Below the pieces are notes generated by a model. That model searched no databases. It was given only the letters and a program-made list of their open reading frames with translations, and was not told the DNA's origin. From NCBI GenBank assembly GCA_050742255.1, contig JBOGHU010000098.1:1-14848 (forward strand): DNA of 14,848 bases. The letters are read 5' to 3'. The stretch comes from JBOGHU01 sp050742255. Its GTDB lineage: Bacteria > Actinomycetota > Acidimicrobiia > Acidimicrobiales > CADCSY01. Position numbers and translations under genes: made by a program. Positions 1 to 6,592 of the stretch are shown here, one piece after another (position 1 is the stretch's first letter; each line of letters begins with the position of its first letter).

Positions 1-112
1 CGAGTCCCACCGGGCCCAGGCCCGGATGATCCGCCGCTACATCGCCTGGCGGAACCGCCACGCCGACGACAAGGCACTTCGCGCGCTTGTGAAACGCGCA
101 AACGTTGCCTGA
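1..112 (+). CDS. Transposase C-terminus, partial (IS630-like)
   Basis: Only the last 36 codons are inside the window, read in the frame starting at base 2 and ending with TGA at 110-112. The fragment is rich in Arg, with an IRRYIAWRNRHADD segment and an ALVKRANVA tail. I recognise this type of tail from transposases of the IS630/DDE class in actinobacteria, but no catalytic residue is inside the window, so the family call rests on the tail alone. Codon use is less GC-extreme (GCA, CTT, GTT, AAA, AAC) than in the neighbouring genes, which fits acquired DNA. It is followed by a repeat region and then by fabI on the opposite strand. It could instead be another DDE family; whether the gene is intact cannot be judged. 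Confidence 0.55.
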   Translation, partial: ESHRAQARMIRRYIAWRNRHADDKALRALVKRANVA

Positions 113-122
113 CGCGGCACTA
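1..122 (+). mobile_element. Possible right end of an IS630-type insertion sequence
   Basis: The transposase stop at 112 is followed after 7 nt by CTAG at 120-123. IS630-family elements are known to insert at TA, often inside CTAG, and to duplicate the TA. The base where the downstream 76-bp repeat begins (120) is this same CTAG, so a boundary at or near 120-122 is plausible. The left end and the terminal inverted repeat lie outside the window, so this boundary is an inference. Confidence 0.33.
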
Positions 123-348
123 GCCCGCTCTCTGGTCATGGGGCGGCGGTGAGCGACGTCTGGCGACCGGAGAAGGGGGGCCCGGGGCAGCCCGGGGGGG
201 CCCGGGGGGCTAGCCCGCTCTCTGGTCATGGGGCGGCGGTGAGCGACGTCTGGCGACCGGAGAAGGGGGGCCCGGGGCAGCCCGGTGGGCGACGTCTGGC
301 GACCGGAGAAGGGGGGCCGGGGGGGCTCACGGCGCGACCGGAGAAGGG
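120..348 (+). repeat. G-rich direct repeats with 76-bp exact duplicate
   Basis: Bases 120-195 recur exactly at 210-285 (76 bp, period 90). A shorter piece, 153-180, recurs at 243-270 and again at 289-316. The core GCGACCGGAGAAGG appears four times, starting at 163, 253, 299 and 334, so spacing shrinks from 90 to 46 to 35. The units are joined by runs of GGGGGGCCCGGGG. This fills most of the 279-bp gap between the transposase stop (112) and the fabI stop (392); I see no gene in the gap. The repeat happens to stay open in a plus frame because 90 is a multiple of three, but that frame runs antisense to fabI and I do not read it as coding. The role is unknown; local duplication by slippage or an intergenic repeat family are both possible. 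Confidence 0.85.
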
Positions 349-358
349 CAGCCCGGGG

Positions 359-382
359 GGCCCGGGGCTAGCGGCCCGGGGC
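359..382 (-). terminator. Possible fabI terminator region, GC-rich
   Basis: Just past the fabI stop (read on the minus strand), GGCCCGGGGC occurs twice (359-368 and 373-382), separated by TAGC. Each copy contains the self-complementary CCCGGG, so strong local hairpins are possible, but there is no T tract. The terminator role is a weak inference from position and GC content. Confidence 0.22.
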
Positions 383-391
383 GCGGCCGGG

Positions 392-1165
392 CTAGGCGCC
401 CACGGCGTGGAAGCCGCCGTCCACGTGGACGATCTCGCCCGTGGTGGCGGGGAACCAGTCGGAGAGCAGGGCGGTGCACGCCCGGGCCACCGGCTCGGCG
501 TCGGAGACGTCCCACCCCAGTGGCGCCCGGGTCGCCCACAGCTCCTCGAACCGCTCGAAGCCGGGGATGGAGGAGCCGGCCACGGTCCTGATGGGCCCGG
601 CCGCCACCAGGTTCACCCGGACGCCCCGACCGCCCAGGTCGCGCGCCAGGTAGCGGTTGGCCGACTCGAGGGCGGCCTTGGCCACGCCCATCCAGTCGTA
701 GGCCGGCCAGGCCACCGACGAGTCGAAGTCCAGACCCACGATGGAGCCACCGGGCTGGGCCAGCATGGGGAGCAGGGCCTGGGCCAGGGCCTTGAGCGAG
801 TACGCGGAGACGTGCAGGGACACGGCCACGTCGTCCCAGCCGGCGGTGAACATGCCCTGGCCCAGGCAGGCCCGGGGGGCGAAGCCGATGGCGTGGAGGG
901 CGCCGTCGACCGACGGCCAACCCAGCTCCCCGAGGGCGGGGGCCAGCCCGTCGAGGTGGCCCTGGTCGGTGACGTCGAGCTCGAGGACGGGGGGTCGGGG
1001 CTCCAGCCTGCGGGCGGTGCGTCGGGTCAGCGACAGTCCCCGGCCGGCGCCGGTGAGCACCAGCTCAGCCCCCTCGGCCTGGGCCCGGCGGGCCACCGAG
1101 AAGGCGATCGAGGCGTCGGTGAGCACCCCGGTGACCACGACCCTCTTCCCCTCGAGCAGACCCAT
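392..1165 (-). CDS. fabI: Enoyl-[acyl-carrier-protein] reductase (InhA/FabI type)
   Basis: NADH-dependent reduction of trans-2-enoyl-ACP, the last step of each fatty-acid elongation cycle (FAS II), in the cytosol. The 257-aa product matches the InhA layout nearly end to end: a dinucleotide site at 12-22 (TGVLTDASIAF), LELDV at 61-65, HAIGF at 91-95, the active-site region LDFDSS at 145-150, and catalytic Tyr156 and Lys163 in AYDWMGVAKAALES, then AAGPIRT at 188-194. InhA of M. tuberculosis has 269 aa. The ATG at 1165 is chosen because AGGAGAGG lies 2-5 nt upstream and homology starts there; the reading frame stays open much further upstream, antisense to the next gene. Ala92 sits where M. tuberculosis InhA has Ser94. 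The gene is divergent from the npdG-like gene, and TAACGT (1203-1198, minus) could be its -10. InhA versus FabI naming is a matter of subfamily. Confidence 0.95.
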   Translation of the reverse strand: MGLLEGKRVVVTGVLTDASIAFSVARRAQAEGAELVLTGAGRGLSLTRRTARRLEPRPPVLELDVTDQGHLDGLAPALGELGWPSVDGALHAIGFAPRACLGQGMFTAGWDDVAVSLHVSAYSLKALAQALLPMLAQPGGSIVGLDFDSSVAWPAYDWMGVAKAALESANRYLARDLGGRGVRVNLVAAGPIRTVAGSSIPGFERFEELWATRAPLGWDVSDAEPVARACTALLSDWFPATTGEIVHVDGGFHAVGA

Positions 1166-1197
1166 GACCTCTCCTGGCGGTGTGGTGGTTGCGGCTG

Positions 1198-1203
1198 ACG
1201 TTA
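1198..1203 (-). promoter_or_regulatory. Putative -10 of fabI (TAACGT)
   Basis: On the minus strand TAACGT matches the actinobacterial TANNNT -10 and lies 32 nt upstream of the fabI ATG. That leaves a leader of about 25 nt carrying the AGGAG ribosome site at 1171-1175. No clear -35 is visible. Confidence 0.4.
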
Positions 1204-1253
1204 CCGCTCGGGGTCGTCGGGCTGCCCCCTGCGTCGAGAGAGCCGGGAGGCCA

Positions 1254-1259
1254 TAGGGT
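1254..1259 (+). promoter_or_regulatory. Putative leaderless -10 of the npdG-like gene (TAGGGT)
   Basis: TAGGGT is followed by exactly 6 nt and then the GTG at 1266. This is the spacing seen for leaderless actinobacterial transcripts, where the start codon is also the transcription start. The only purine-rich stretch upstream (GGGAGG near 1246) is too far for a ribosome site, which supports the leaderless reading. Confidence 0.5.
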
Positions 1260-1265
1260 GTCGGG

Positions 1266-1964
1266 GTGCGCATCGCCGTCCTCGGAGGAACGGGTCCGGC
1301 GGGCCGGTCGCTCGCCACCAGGCTGGCGTCGGTCGGCTTCGACGTCGTGGTCGGGTCACGCTCCAAGGACCGGGCGGCACGGGTCCGCGACGAGCTGGTG
1401 GCGGCGTGGCCGGACCACGACCTCGCCATCGACGCCGCCGCCAACCCGGTGGCGGCCGAGGCCGACCTGGTGGTGGTGGCCACGCCCTGGGACGCCGCCG
1501 CCGAGACCGCCCTGTCGGTCGAGGAGCAGCTGCGGGGGAAGGTGGTGGTGTCCATGGCCAACGCCCTGGCCCGGGTAGGCCGCGAGTTCCAGCCGCTCGT
1601 GCCACCCCGGGGCTCGGTGGCGGCCAGCGTCCAGGTGGCGGTGCCGCGCGCCCACGTCGCCGCCGCCTTCCACCACGTCCCGGCCCGCGAGCTCGGGGCC
1701 ATCGACCACCCCATCCAGTCCGACGTGCTGATCTGCGCCGACCACCACCCCGCCGTCGAGGCCACCGCCGAGGTGGTGGCCCGCATCCCCGACCTCCGGC
1801 CCCTCGACGCCGGTCAGCTGTCCAACGCCGCGCCCATCGAGGCCTTCGCGGCAGTGCTCCTGCAGCTCAACGCCCGCTACCGGACCCGGGTGGCGATCAA
1901 GCTGATCGGCATCGACGACGACGGGCCCGGCCTGGTGGCCGCCGACCTGGGCCGAGCGCGCTGA
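1266..1964 (+). CDS. npdG: NADPH-dependent F420 reductase (NpdG/Fno-like)
   Basis: Predicted to move hydride between NADP(H) and the deazaflavin coenzyme F420, linking cytosolic NADPH to F420-dependent enzymes. The 232-aa protein opens with a Rossmann fold: RIAVLGGTGPAGRSLA at 2-17, then VVVGSRS at 27-33, whose Ser-Arg-Ser suits the NADP 2'-phosphate. A second conserved stretch, ADLVVVATPWDA, follows the first half. The later FHHVPAR and QLSNAAPIEAFAAVLLQLN segments are typical of this family. The GTG start is supported by TAGGGT six nt upstream and by the fold beginning immediately. The next gene, mshC, starts 11 nt after the stop, so both are probably on one transcript. Related ketol-acid or 6-phosphogluconate-type dehydrogenases share the fold, but the overall pattern favours F420:NADPH oxidoreductase. 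Confidence 0.85.
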   Translation: MRIAVLGGTGPAGRSLATRLASVGFDVVVGSRSKDRAARVRDELVAAWPDHDLAIDAAANPVAAEADLVVVATPWDAAAETALSVEEQLRGKVVVSMANALARVGREFQPLVPPRGSVAASVQVAVPRAHVAAAFHHVPARELGAIDHPIQSDVLICADHHPAVEATAEVVARIPDLRPLDAGQLSNAAPIEAFAAVLLQLNARYRTRVAIKLIGIDDDGPGLVAADLGRAR

Positions 1965-1975
1965 CGGCCCGCCCC

Positions 1976-3118
1976 GTGCGCCTCTACGACACCGCTCGCG
2001 AGGACATAGTGGCCTTCGAGCCGGGGCCGGTGGTCACCATGTACACGTGCGGCATCACGCCCTACGACGCCACCCACGTCGGCCATGCCAGCGTCTTCCT
2101 CTTCTACGACGTCCTCCAGCGGCGGCTGCGCGACCGGGGGCACGAGACCCGCTGCGTACGCAACATCACCGACGTCGACGACCCGCTCCTGGGCAAGGCC
2201 CGCCAGCTCGGGGTCCACTACCTCGACCTGGCCGCGGCCGAGACCGCCCAGTTCCAGGCCGACATGGCGGTGCTGGGGCTGCTGCCCGCCTTCAGCGAGC
2301 CCCGGGCCACCTCAGCCATCGCCGACATCAGGGGCTTCATCGGGATGGTCCTGGACCGGGGCCACGCCTACCGGGCCGGCGGGGCGGTGTACTTCGACGT
2401 GGCCACCTTCCCCCGGTTCGGTCAGGTCAGCCACCTCGACGAGGAGGCCATGCTGGCCCGGGCGGCGGAGCGGGGGGGTGCCGTGGACGACCCCAACAAG
2501 GGGCACCCCCTCGACTTCGTGCTGTGGCAGCCCTCCGGGGAGGGGGAGCCGGCATGGGAGTCGCTGTGGGGCCCGGGCCGGCCCGGCTGGCACATCGAGT
2601 GCTCGGCCCTGGCCCTGAGGGAGCTGGCCACCACCATCGACCTGCACGGCGGAGGCACCGACCTCATCTTCCCCCACCACGAGTGCGAGGCGGCCCAGTC
2701 CGAGGCCGCCACCGGTGAGCGGTTCGTCCGTCACTGGATGCACGTGGGCATGGTCCTCCTGGGCGGGGAGAAGATGTCCAAGTCCCGGGGGAACCTGGTC
2801 TTCGTGAGCGACCTGGTGAAGCAGTGGGACCCCGCCGCCATCCGCCTGGCCGTGGTCGCCGGCCACTACCGGTCGTCGTGGGAGTGGACCGAGGACCTGC
2901 TGGTGGGGGCGACGGCCCGGCTGGACGCGTGGCGGGGGGCGGGACCGGGGGACGGTGCCCTCGGCGAGGTCCGTGCCGCCCTCGACGACGACCTGGACAC
3001 GCCCCGGGCGGTGGCCGCCATAGACGACGCCGCCGGGTCCGGCCAGGGCGTTCACCAGGCCGCCGCCCTGCTGGGCATCGACCTCACCGACCCTCCTCCC
3101 GACGGCCCCGCGTCCTGA
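1976..3118 (+). CDS. mshC: Mycothiol ligase MshC (cysteine:GlcN-inositol ligase)
   Basis: ATP-dependent ligation of L-cysteine to 1-D-myo-inosityl-2-amino-2-deoxy-glucopyranoside, the third dedicated step of mycothiol synthesis. It is a paralogue of cysteinyl-tRNA synthetase. The telling motif is YTCGITPYDATHVGHA (residues 23-38), as in mycobacterial MshC, where CysS has a CGPTVY form. The zinc ligands are expected at Cys25, Cys209 and His234, whose offsets match those of M. smegmatis MshC (43, 231, 256). The HIGH-like HVGH is at 34-37 and the KMSKS loop, intact, at 266-270. At 380 aa it lacks the tRNA-binding C-terminal domain of CysS (about 460 aa). The GTG at 1976 begins the conserved RLYDTA segment, but there is no clear ribosome site, so translation may be coupled to the gene 11 nt upstream. 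An upstream start cannot be excluded because the frame stays open. Confidence 0.9.
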   Translation: MRLYDTAREDIVAFEPGPVVTMYTCGITPYDATHVGHASVFLFYDVLQRRLRDRGHETRCVRNITDVDDPLLGKARQLGVHYLDLAAAETAQFQADMAVLGLLPAFSEPRATSAIADIRGFIGMVLDRGHAYRAGGAVYFDVATFPRFGQVSHLDEEAMLARAAERGGAVDDPNKGHPLDFVLWQPSGEGEPAWESLWGPGRPGWHIECSALALRELATTIDLHGGGTDLIFPHHECEAAQSEAATGERFVRHWMHVGMVLLGGEKMSKSRGNLVFVSDLVKQWDPAAIRLAVVAGHYRSSWEWTEDLLVGATARLDAWRGAGPGDGALGEVRAALDDDLDTPRAVAAIDDAAGSGQGVHQAAALLGIDLTDPPPDGPAS

Positions 3119-3187
3119 CGGCCGGCGGCTCCCGGCCCGGGATCTGGTTGGATGGCAGCGGGATCGGACACGAGAATCGACGAGGTC

Positions 3188-5128
3188 ATGACCATCATCA
3201 CAATCAACCTGCCCGACGGCTCGTCGCGCTCGTTGGACGAGGGGGCGACCGCGGCGGACCTGGCCGCCGCCATCGGCCCCCGGCTGGCCGGTGCCGCCGT
3301 GGCCGCCGCCGTCGACGGCTCGCTCACCGACCTGGGGGCGGCCCTTCCCGACGGCTCGTCGGTGGCCATCGTCACCGCCGACAGCGAGGAGGGGCGTAGG
3401 GTCCTGCGCCACTCCACCGCCCACGTCCTGGCCCAGGCGGTGCTCGACCTCTTCCCGGGGGCCAAGTTCGCCATCGGCCCCCCCACCGAGGACGGCTTCT
3501 ACTACGACTTCGAGCTCTCCGACGGGGCCACCTTCAGCGACGGCGACCTCGAGCGCATCGCCGGGCGCATGCGGGAGATCGTCGCCGGGGGCCAGCCCTT
3601 CGTCCGGGAGGAGCACAGCCGGGCCGAGGGGCTGGCGCTGTTCGCCGACCAGCCCTACAAGCGGGAGATCATCGAGGGGACCGACGCCGCCGAGGGGGCG
3701 GGGGCGGGCACGGTCACCGCCTACCGCAACACCGAGGGGTTCGTGGACCTGTGCCGGGGCCCCCACGTGCCCACCACCGCCCGCCTCGGCCACTTCCGGC
3801 TCCAGAAGGTGGCCGGCGCCTACTGGCGGGGGGACGAGCACCGGCCCATGCTCCAGCGCATATACGGCACCGCCTGGGAGTCCCGCGCCGCCCTCGACGC
3901 CCACCTGGCCCGGCTGGCCGAGGCGGAGCGGCGCGACCACCGGCGCCTGGGCGTGGAGCTGGACCTGTTCCACTTCCCCCCCGAGATCGGCGGCGGCCTG
4001 CCGGTCTTCCACCCCAGGGGGGGGCTGGTGCGCAAGCTCATGGAGGACTACTCCGCCGCCCAGCACGAGGCGGCCGGCTACGACTTCGTGTGGACCCCGC
4101 ACCTGGCCAAGTCCTCGCTGTTCGAGACCTCCGGCCACCTCGAGTGGTACGCCGGCAGCATGTACCCCCCCATGGAGGTGGAGGGGGCGGCCTACTACCC
4201 CAAGCCCATGAACTGCCCCGGGCACATGCTGATCTACCGGTCCCGACAGCGCTCCTACCGGGACCTGCCCATGCGGTTGTTCGAGTTCGGGACCGTGTAC
4301 CGCTTCGAGCGCTCCGGCGTGATCCACGGCCTCACCCGGGTCCGGGGCATCACCATGGACGACAGCCACATCTTCTGCACGCCCGATCAGCTCCCCGGCG
4401 AGCTGGCCGACCTGCTGGAGTTCGTGCTGCGGGTGCTGCGCACCTTCGGGCTGACCGAGTTCGAGGCCGAGCTCAGCACCAGGCCCGAGGAGTTCGTGGG
4501 CAGGGTGGAGGAGTGGGAGCTGGCGACCGTGGCCCTGCGGGAGGCGCTGGCGGCGGCGGGGCTGGCCTACACCGTGGCCGAGGGGGAGGGGGCCTTCTAC
4601 GCCCCCAAGATCGACATCCACCTCCGTGACGCCATCGGGCGGCGCTGGCAGGTCTCGACCCTCCAGGTCGACTTCCAGCTCCCGCACCGCTTCGACCTGG
4701 AGTTCGTGGGCGCCGACAACGCCCGGCACCGCCCCTACGTCATCCACCGGGCCCTGTTCGGCTCCATCGAGCGGTTCCTCGGGATCCTCCTCGAGCACTA
4801 CGCCGGCGCCCTCCCCCTGTGGCTGGCGCCCGTCCAGGCAAGGGTCCTGCCCGTCCGCGACGCCCACCGGACCTACGCCTCGGAGGTCGTGGCCCGGTTG
4901 CGGTCGGCGGGGGTGCGCGTCGACGTGGTCGATGCCACCGAGAAGCTCGGGGCCCGCATCCGGAGGGCCAAGCTGGAGAAGCTGCCCTACGTGCTGGTGG
5001 TGGGCGACGACGACGTCGAGGCGGGCACGGTGGGCGTGAACGGTCGAGACGGCGAGGTGGAGCGTGACGTGCCCGTCGGGGATCTCCTCGCCCGGCTCCG
5101 GGTCCAGTCGGCGCCCGGCGCCGGGTAG
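3188..5128 (+). CDS. thrS: Threonine--tRNA ligase
   Basis: Charges tRNA-Thr with threonine and edits mischarged Ser-tRNA. The 646-aa class II enzyme has all usual parts in order: an N-terminal TGS domain starting TIITINLPDGS (2-12), the editing domain with HSTAH (His75, His79) and Cys189 in DLCRGPH, the catalytic core with the zinc ligands Cys343 (MNCPGH), His394 (DDSHIFC) and His520 (YVIHRALFGS), and a C-terminal anticodon domain with the ARVLPV segment. The ATG at 3188 is preferred over the ATG at 3152 because the TGS domain begins directly after it. Upstream GAGG lies only 2 nt away, so the ribosome site is poor. The 69-nt gap after mshC shows no clear promoter. The HIT gene follows 10 nt downstream. 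The length matches the family (E. coli 642 aa). Confidence 0.97.
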   Translation: MTIITINLPDGSSRSLDEGATAADLAAAIGPRLAGAAVAAAVDGSLTDLGAALPDGSSVAIVTADSEEGRRVLRHSTAHVLAQAVLDLFPGAKFAIGPPTEDGFYYDFELSDGATFSDGDLERIAGRMREIVAGGQPFVREEHSRAEGLALFADQPYKREIIEGTDAAEGAGAGTVTAYRNTEGFVDLCRGPHVPTTARLGHFRLQKVAGAYWRGDEHRPMLQRIYGTAWESRAALDAHLARLAEAERRDHRRLGVELDLFHFPPEIGGGLPVFHPRGGLVRKLMEDYSAAQHEAAGYDFVWTPHLAKSSLFETSGHLEWYAGSMYPPMEVEGAAYYPKPMNCPGHMLIYRSRQRSYRDLPMRLFEFGTVYRFERSGVIHGLTRVRGITMDDSHIFCTPDQLPGELADLLEFVLRVLRTFGLTEFEAELSTRPEEFVGRVEEWELATVALREALAAAGLAYTVAEGEGAFYAPKIDIHLRDAIGRRWQVSTLQVDFQLPHRFDLEFVGADNARHRPYVIHRALFGSIERFLGILLEHYAGALPLWLAPVQARVLPVRDAHRTYASEVVARLRSAGVRVDVVDATEKLGARIRRAKLEKLPYVLVVGDDDVEAGTVGVNGRDGEVERDVPVGDLLARLRVQSAPGAG

Positions 5129-5138
5129 GGCCGGGTCG

Positions 5139-5654
5139 ATGGGCCTGGAGCGGCTGTGGGCGGGTTGGCGGGCCGGCTACGTGGGCACCGAGCCGGGTGT
5201 GCTGGGACCGGGGCAGGGCGACGACCCCTGCGTGCTGTGCCGGATACTCGGTAGCCCCGAGCCCGACGAGGCGACCCTCACCGTGTGGCGGGGTCGCTCG
5301 TGCGTGGTGGTCCTCAACGTCTTCCCCTACACCAGCGGGCACCTCATGGTCGTGCCGGTCCGCCACGTCGGCGACCTCGAGACCCTGGAGCCGGGGGAGG
5401 CGGCCGAGCTGTGGGGAGCCGCCACCGCCGCCGTGGTGGCCCTCAAGGCCACCTATGGGCCCCAGGGGATCAACCTGGGCGCCAACCTGGGGCGGGCCGC
5501 CGGGGCCGGGGTGCCCGGCCACCTCCACCTGCACTGCCTGCCCCGCTGGGACGGTGACACCAACTTCATGACCGCGGTGGCCGAAGCCCGGGTGGTGCCC
5601 GAGGCCCTCCCCGTCACCTGGGCTCGGCTCCGGGAGAGCTGGCCCTCGACCTGA
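5139..5654 (+). CDS. HIT-family Ap4A phosphorylase-like protein
   Basis: A 171-aa histidine-triad protein. The triad HLHLHCLPRW begins at His128 (His128, His130, His132), followed by TNFMTAVAEARVVPEAL, typical of actinobacterial HIT proteins. Cys31 and Cys34 form a CVLC pair that may hold zinc near the N-terminus. The M. tuberculosis counterpart by position and sequence type is Rv2613c, reported as an Ap4A phosphorylase, which degrades the dinucleotides that aminoacyl-tRNA synthetases make as side products. Placement 10 nt after thrS fits that idea. The ATG at 5139 is used because it is the first start past thrS and matches the normal length. In M. tuberculosis pgsA comes next; here an unrelated block follows instead. 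The precise nucleotide substrate is an inference. Confidence 0.88.
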   Translation: MGLERLWAGWRAGYVGTEPGVLGPGQGDDPCVLCRILGSPEPDEATLTVWRGRSCVVVLNVFPYTSGHLMVVPVRHVGDLETLEPGEAAELWGAATAAVVALKATYGPQGINLGANLGRAAGAGVPGHLHLHCLPRWDGDTNFMTAVAEARVVPEALPVTWARLRESWPST

Positions 5655-5665
5655 GCGGCCCCGGG

Positions 5666-5681
5666 GCGCCGGGCGCGGCGC
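5666..5681. terminator. GC hairpin between convergent genes
   Basis: GCGCCG (5666-5671), loop GGCG, CGGCGC (5676-5681) make a 6-bp perfect stem between the HIT gene stop and the stop of the convergent small gene. There is no T tract. A bidirectional terminator is plausible from location only. Confidence 0.3.
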
Positions 5682-5905
5682 TAGCCGAACGACATGTCGT
5701 CGCCCTCGTAGACGCCGCCGAAGAACTGGGCCAGCTCCTCGAGCAGGGCCTCGCTCACCGGCTCCCCGTGGGCCCGCACGCCCCAGCCGGCGAGCTCCTG
5801 GTCGCCCGGGTGCACCCTCTCGACCGAGAAGCCGTCCTCCTCGAGGGCGCCCGCCAGCGCCGCTGCGCCCTCCCGGGTGAACCCGTGGAAGCGGTAGTCG
5901 CGCAT
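5681..5905 (-). CDS. Small RraB-like domain protein (74 aa)
   Basis: A 74-aa soluble protein, acidic, with an apparent beta-alpha-beta-beta-alpha pattern: RDYRFHGF strand, an Ala-rich helix (about 12-22), GFSVERVHPGD, ELAGWGVRAHGE, then a helix and a tail GGVYEGDD. The closing pattern (helix, then Gly-Gly-x-Tyr-x-Gly) recalls the RraB domain, known in E. coli as a modulator of RNase E, though that match is by eye and weak. No signal peptide or membrane segment. The ATG at 5905 has only a poor GGTGG upstream; CACCAT six nt before it might be a weak leaderless -10. It lies convergent to the HIT gene with 26 nt between stops. The compact, open frame and biased third positions support a real gene; the function is open. 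Confidence 0.65.
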   Translation of the reverse strand: MRDYRFHGFTREGAAALAGALEEDGFSVERVHPGDQELAGWGVRAHGEPVSEALLEELAQFFGGVYEGDDMSFG

Positions 5906-5970
5906 ACCACCATGGTGTCACGGTCGCCGGCCGGGTCGGGCAGGCCGGTGCGCGGCTGGGGGCCCGGCGC

Positions 5971-5976
5971 TACCCT
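5971..5976 (+). promoter_or_regulatory. Putative leaderless -10 (TACCCT)
   Basis: TACCCT sits exactly 6 nt before the ATG at 5983, with no ribosome site between. The same arrangement precedes other starts in this window. Confidence 0.5.
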
Positions 5977-5982
5977 CGGGCA

Positions 5983-6576
5983 ATGGCTCGGGAGCGCCAC
6001 GACGGGCCCGGCCCGGCCCCCGCAGACGCCGAGGCCGCTGACGTGCTCCCCGCCGACCTGGACGTGTCCACCCACAGGGGCCCGCACACCTTCCCCGACA
6101 ACGCCCGCCGGCGCATCCCCGGTGTCCTCTACCTGGCCCTGGCCGCCACCTGCGCCGGGCTGTGGCTGGTGGCCGGTGGCGACGGCGTGCTCGTCAACGA
6201 CGGGTTCCTCGCCGCCGCCGCCGGCCTGGGCGCCTTCGGCGGGTACTGCCTGGCGGCGGCCTGGCCCACCCGGGTGGAGGCGCCCGACGCCTTGGTGGCG
6301 GCCACCGGGCGGGTGGGGTTCCCCGTTGGCCACGCCTCGGCGTCGCTCGGGTGGCGGGGGCTGCGCAGCCGGCCGACCTGGCGCATCCTGGTGTACTCGG
6401 CGGAGGAGCCGCCGGCGAGGCGGGGCCTGGTGCTGGTGGATGCGGTCGACGGCGCGGTGGTGGAGCACCTGGTGGAGCGCAATCCCGAGAACTGGCCCGA
6501 GGACCGGCCCGAGAACTGGCCCGAGGACCGGCCCGGGGACCGGCCCGAGGACCGGCCCGAGCGCAGCTCCGGGTGA
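5983..6576 (+). CDS. Two-helix membrane protein with repeated acidic tail
   Basis: Unrecognised 197-aa protein. Residues 1-44 are polar and acidic, without a signal peptide. Two hydrophobic segments follow, about 46-64 (IPGVLYLALAATCAGLWLV) and 74-94, so it probably spans the membrane twice with both ends on the same side. A soluble part (about 97-165) includes VGFPVGHASASLGWRG and RPTWRILVYSAEEPP; the latter could be a small beta-rich domain. The tail from about 168 consists of three 8-residue units built on PENWPEDR, made by a 24-bp DNA repeat, and is likely disordered. The ATG is supported by TACCCT six nt upstream. Its right neighbour is convergent, with 16 nt between stops. Function not assigned. 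Confidence 0.72.
   Translation: MARERHDGPGPAPADAEAADVLPADLDVSTHRGPHTFPDNARRRIPGVLYLALAATCAGLWLVAGGDGVLVNDGFLAAAAGLGAFGGYCLAAAWPTRVEAPDALVAATGRVGFPVGHASASLGWRGLRSRPTWRILVYSAEEPPARRGLVLVDAVDGAVVEHLVERNPENWPEDRPENWPEDRPGDRPEDRPERSSG
6484..6555 (+). repeat. Three 24-bp in-frame tandem repeats
   Basis: Units at 6484-6507 and 6508-6531 are identical; the third, 6532-6555, differs at three positions. They encode 8-residue units (PENWPEDR twice, then PGDRPEDR) at the C-terminus of the membrane protein. Confidence 0.9.
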
Positions 6577-6592
6577 GGGCTGGGCCCCGGGG

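Noticed and set aside
120..348. CRISPR array
   Set aside because: Repeat length (76, 28, 15 bp) and spacing (90, 46, 35) are irregular, the joints are G/C runs and not unique spacers, and no cas gene is nearby.
149..1198. Long plus-strand open frame containing the repeats and running through fabI
   Set aside because: It is antisense to a clear fabI/inhA, is low-complexity Gly/Pro/Arg, and stays open only because of the high GC content.
1976..3118. Cysteinyl-tRNA synthetase (cysS) as the identity of the 1976-3118 gene
   Set aside because: The CGITPYDATH motif and lack of the C-terminal tRNA-binding domain point to the mycothiol ligase MshC.
3152..3187. Upstream ATG of thrS at 3152
   Set aside because: The TGS domain begins at the ATG at 3188; the 12 extra residues do not look like part of the family and no better ribosome site precedes 3152.
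2312..4867. An 851-codon minus-strand open frame across mshC and thrS
   Set aside because: It is an antisense shadow of two well-supported genes with full catalytic motifs; its composition (Gly, Val, Leu, Gln, His repeats) is typical of such shadows.
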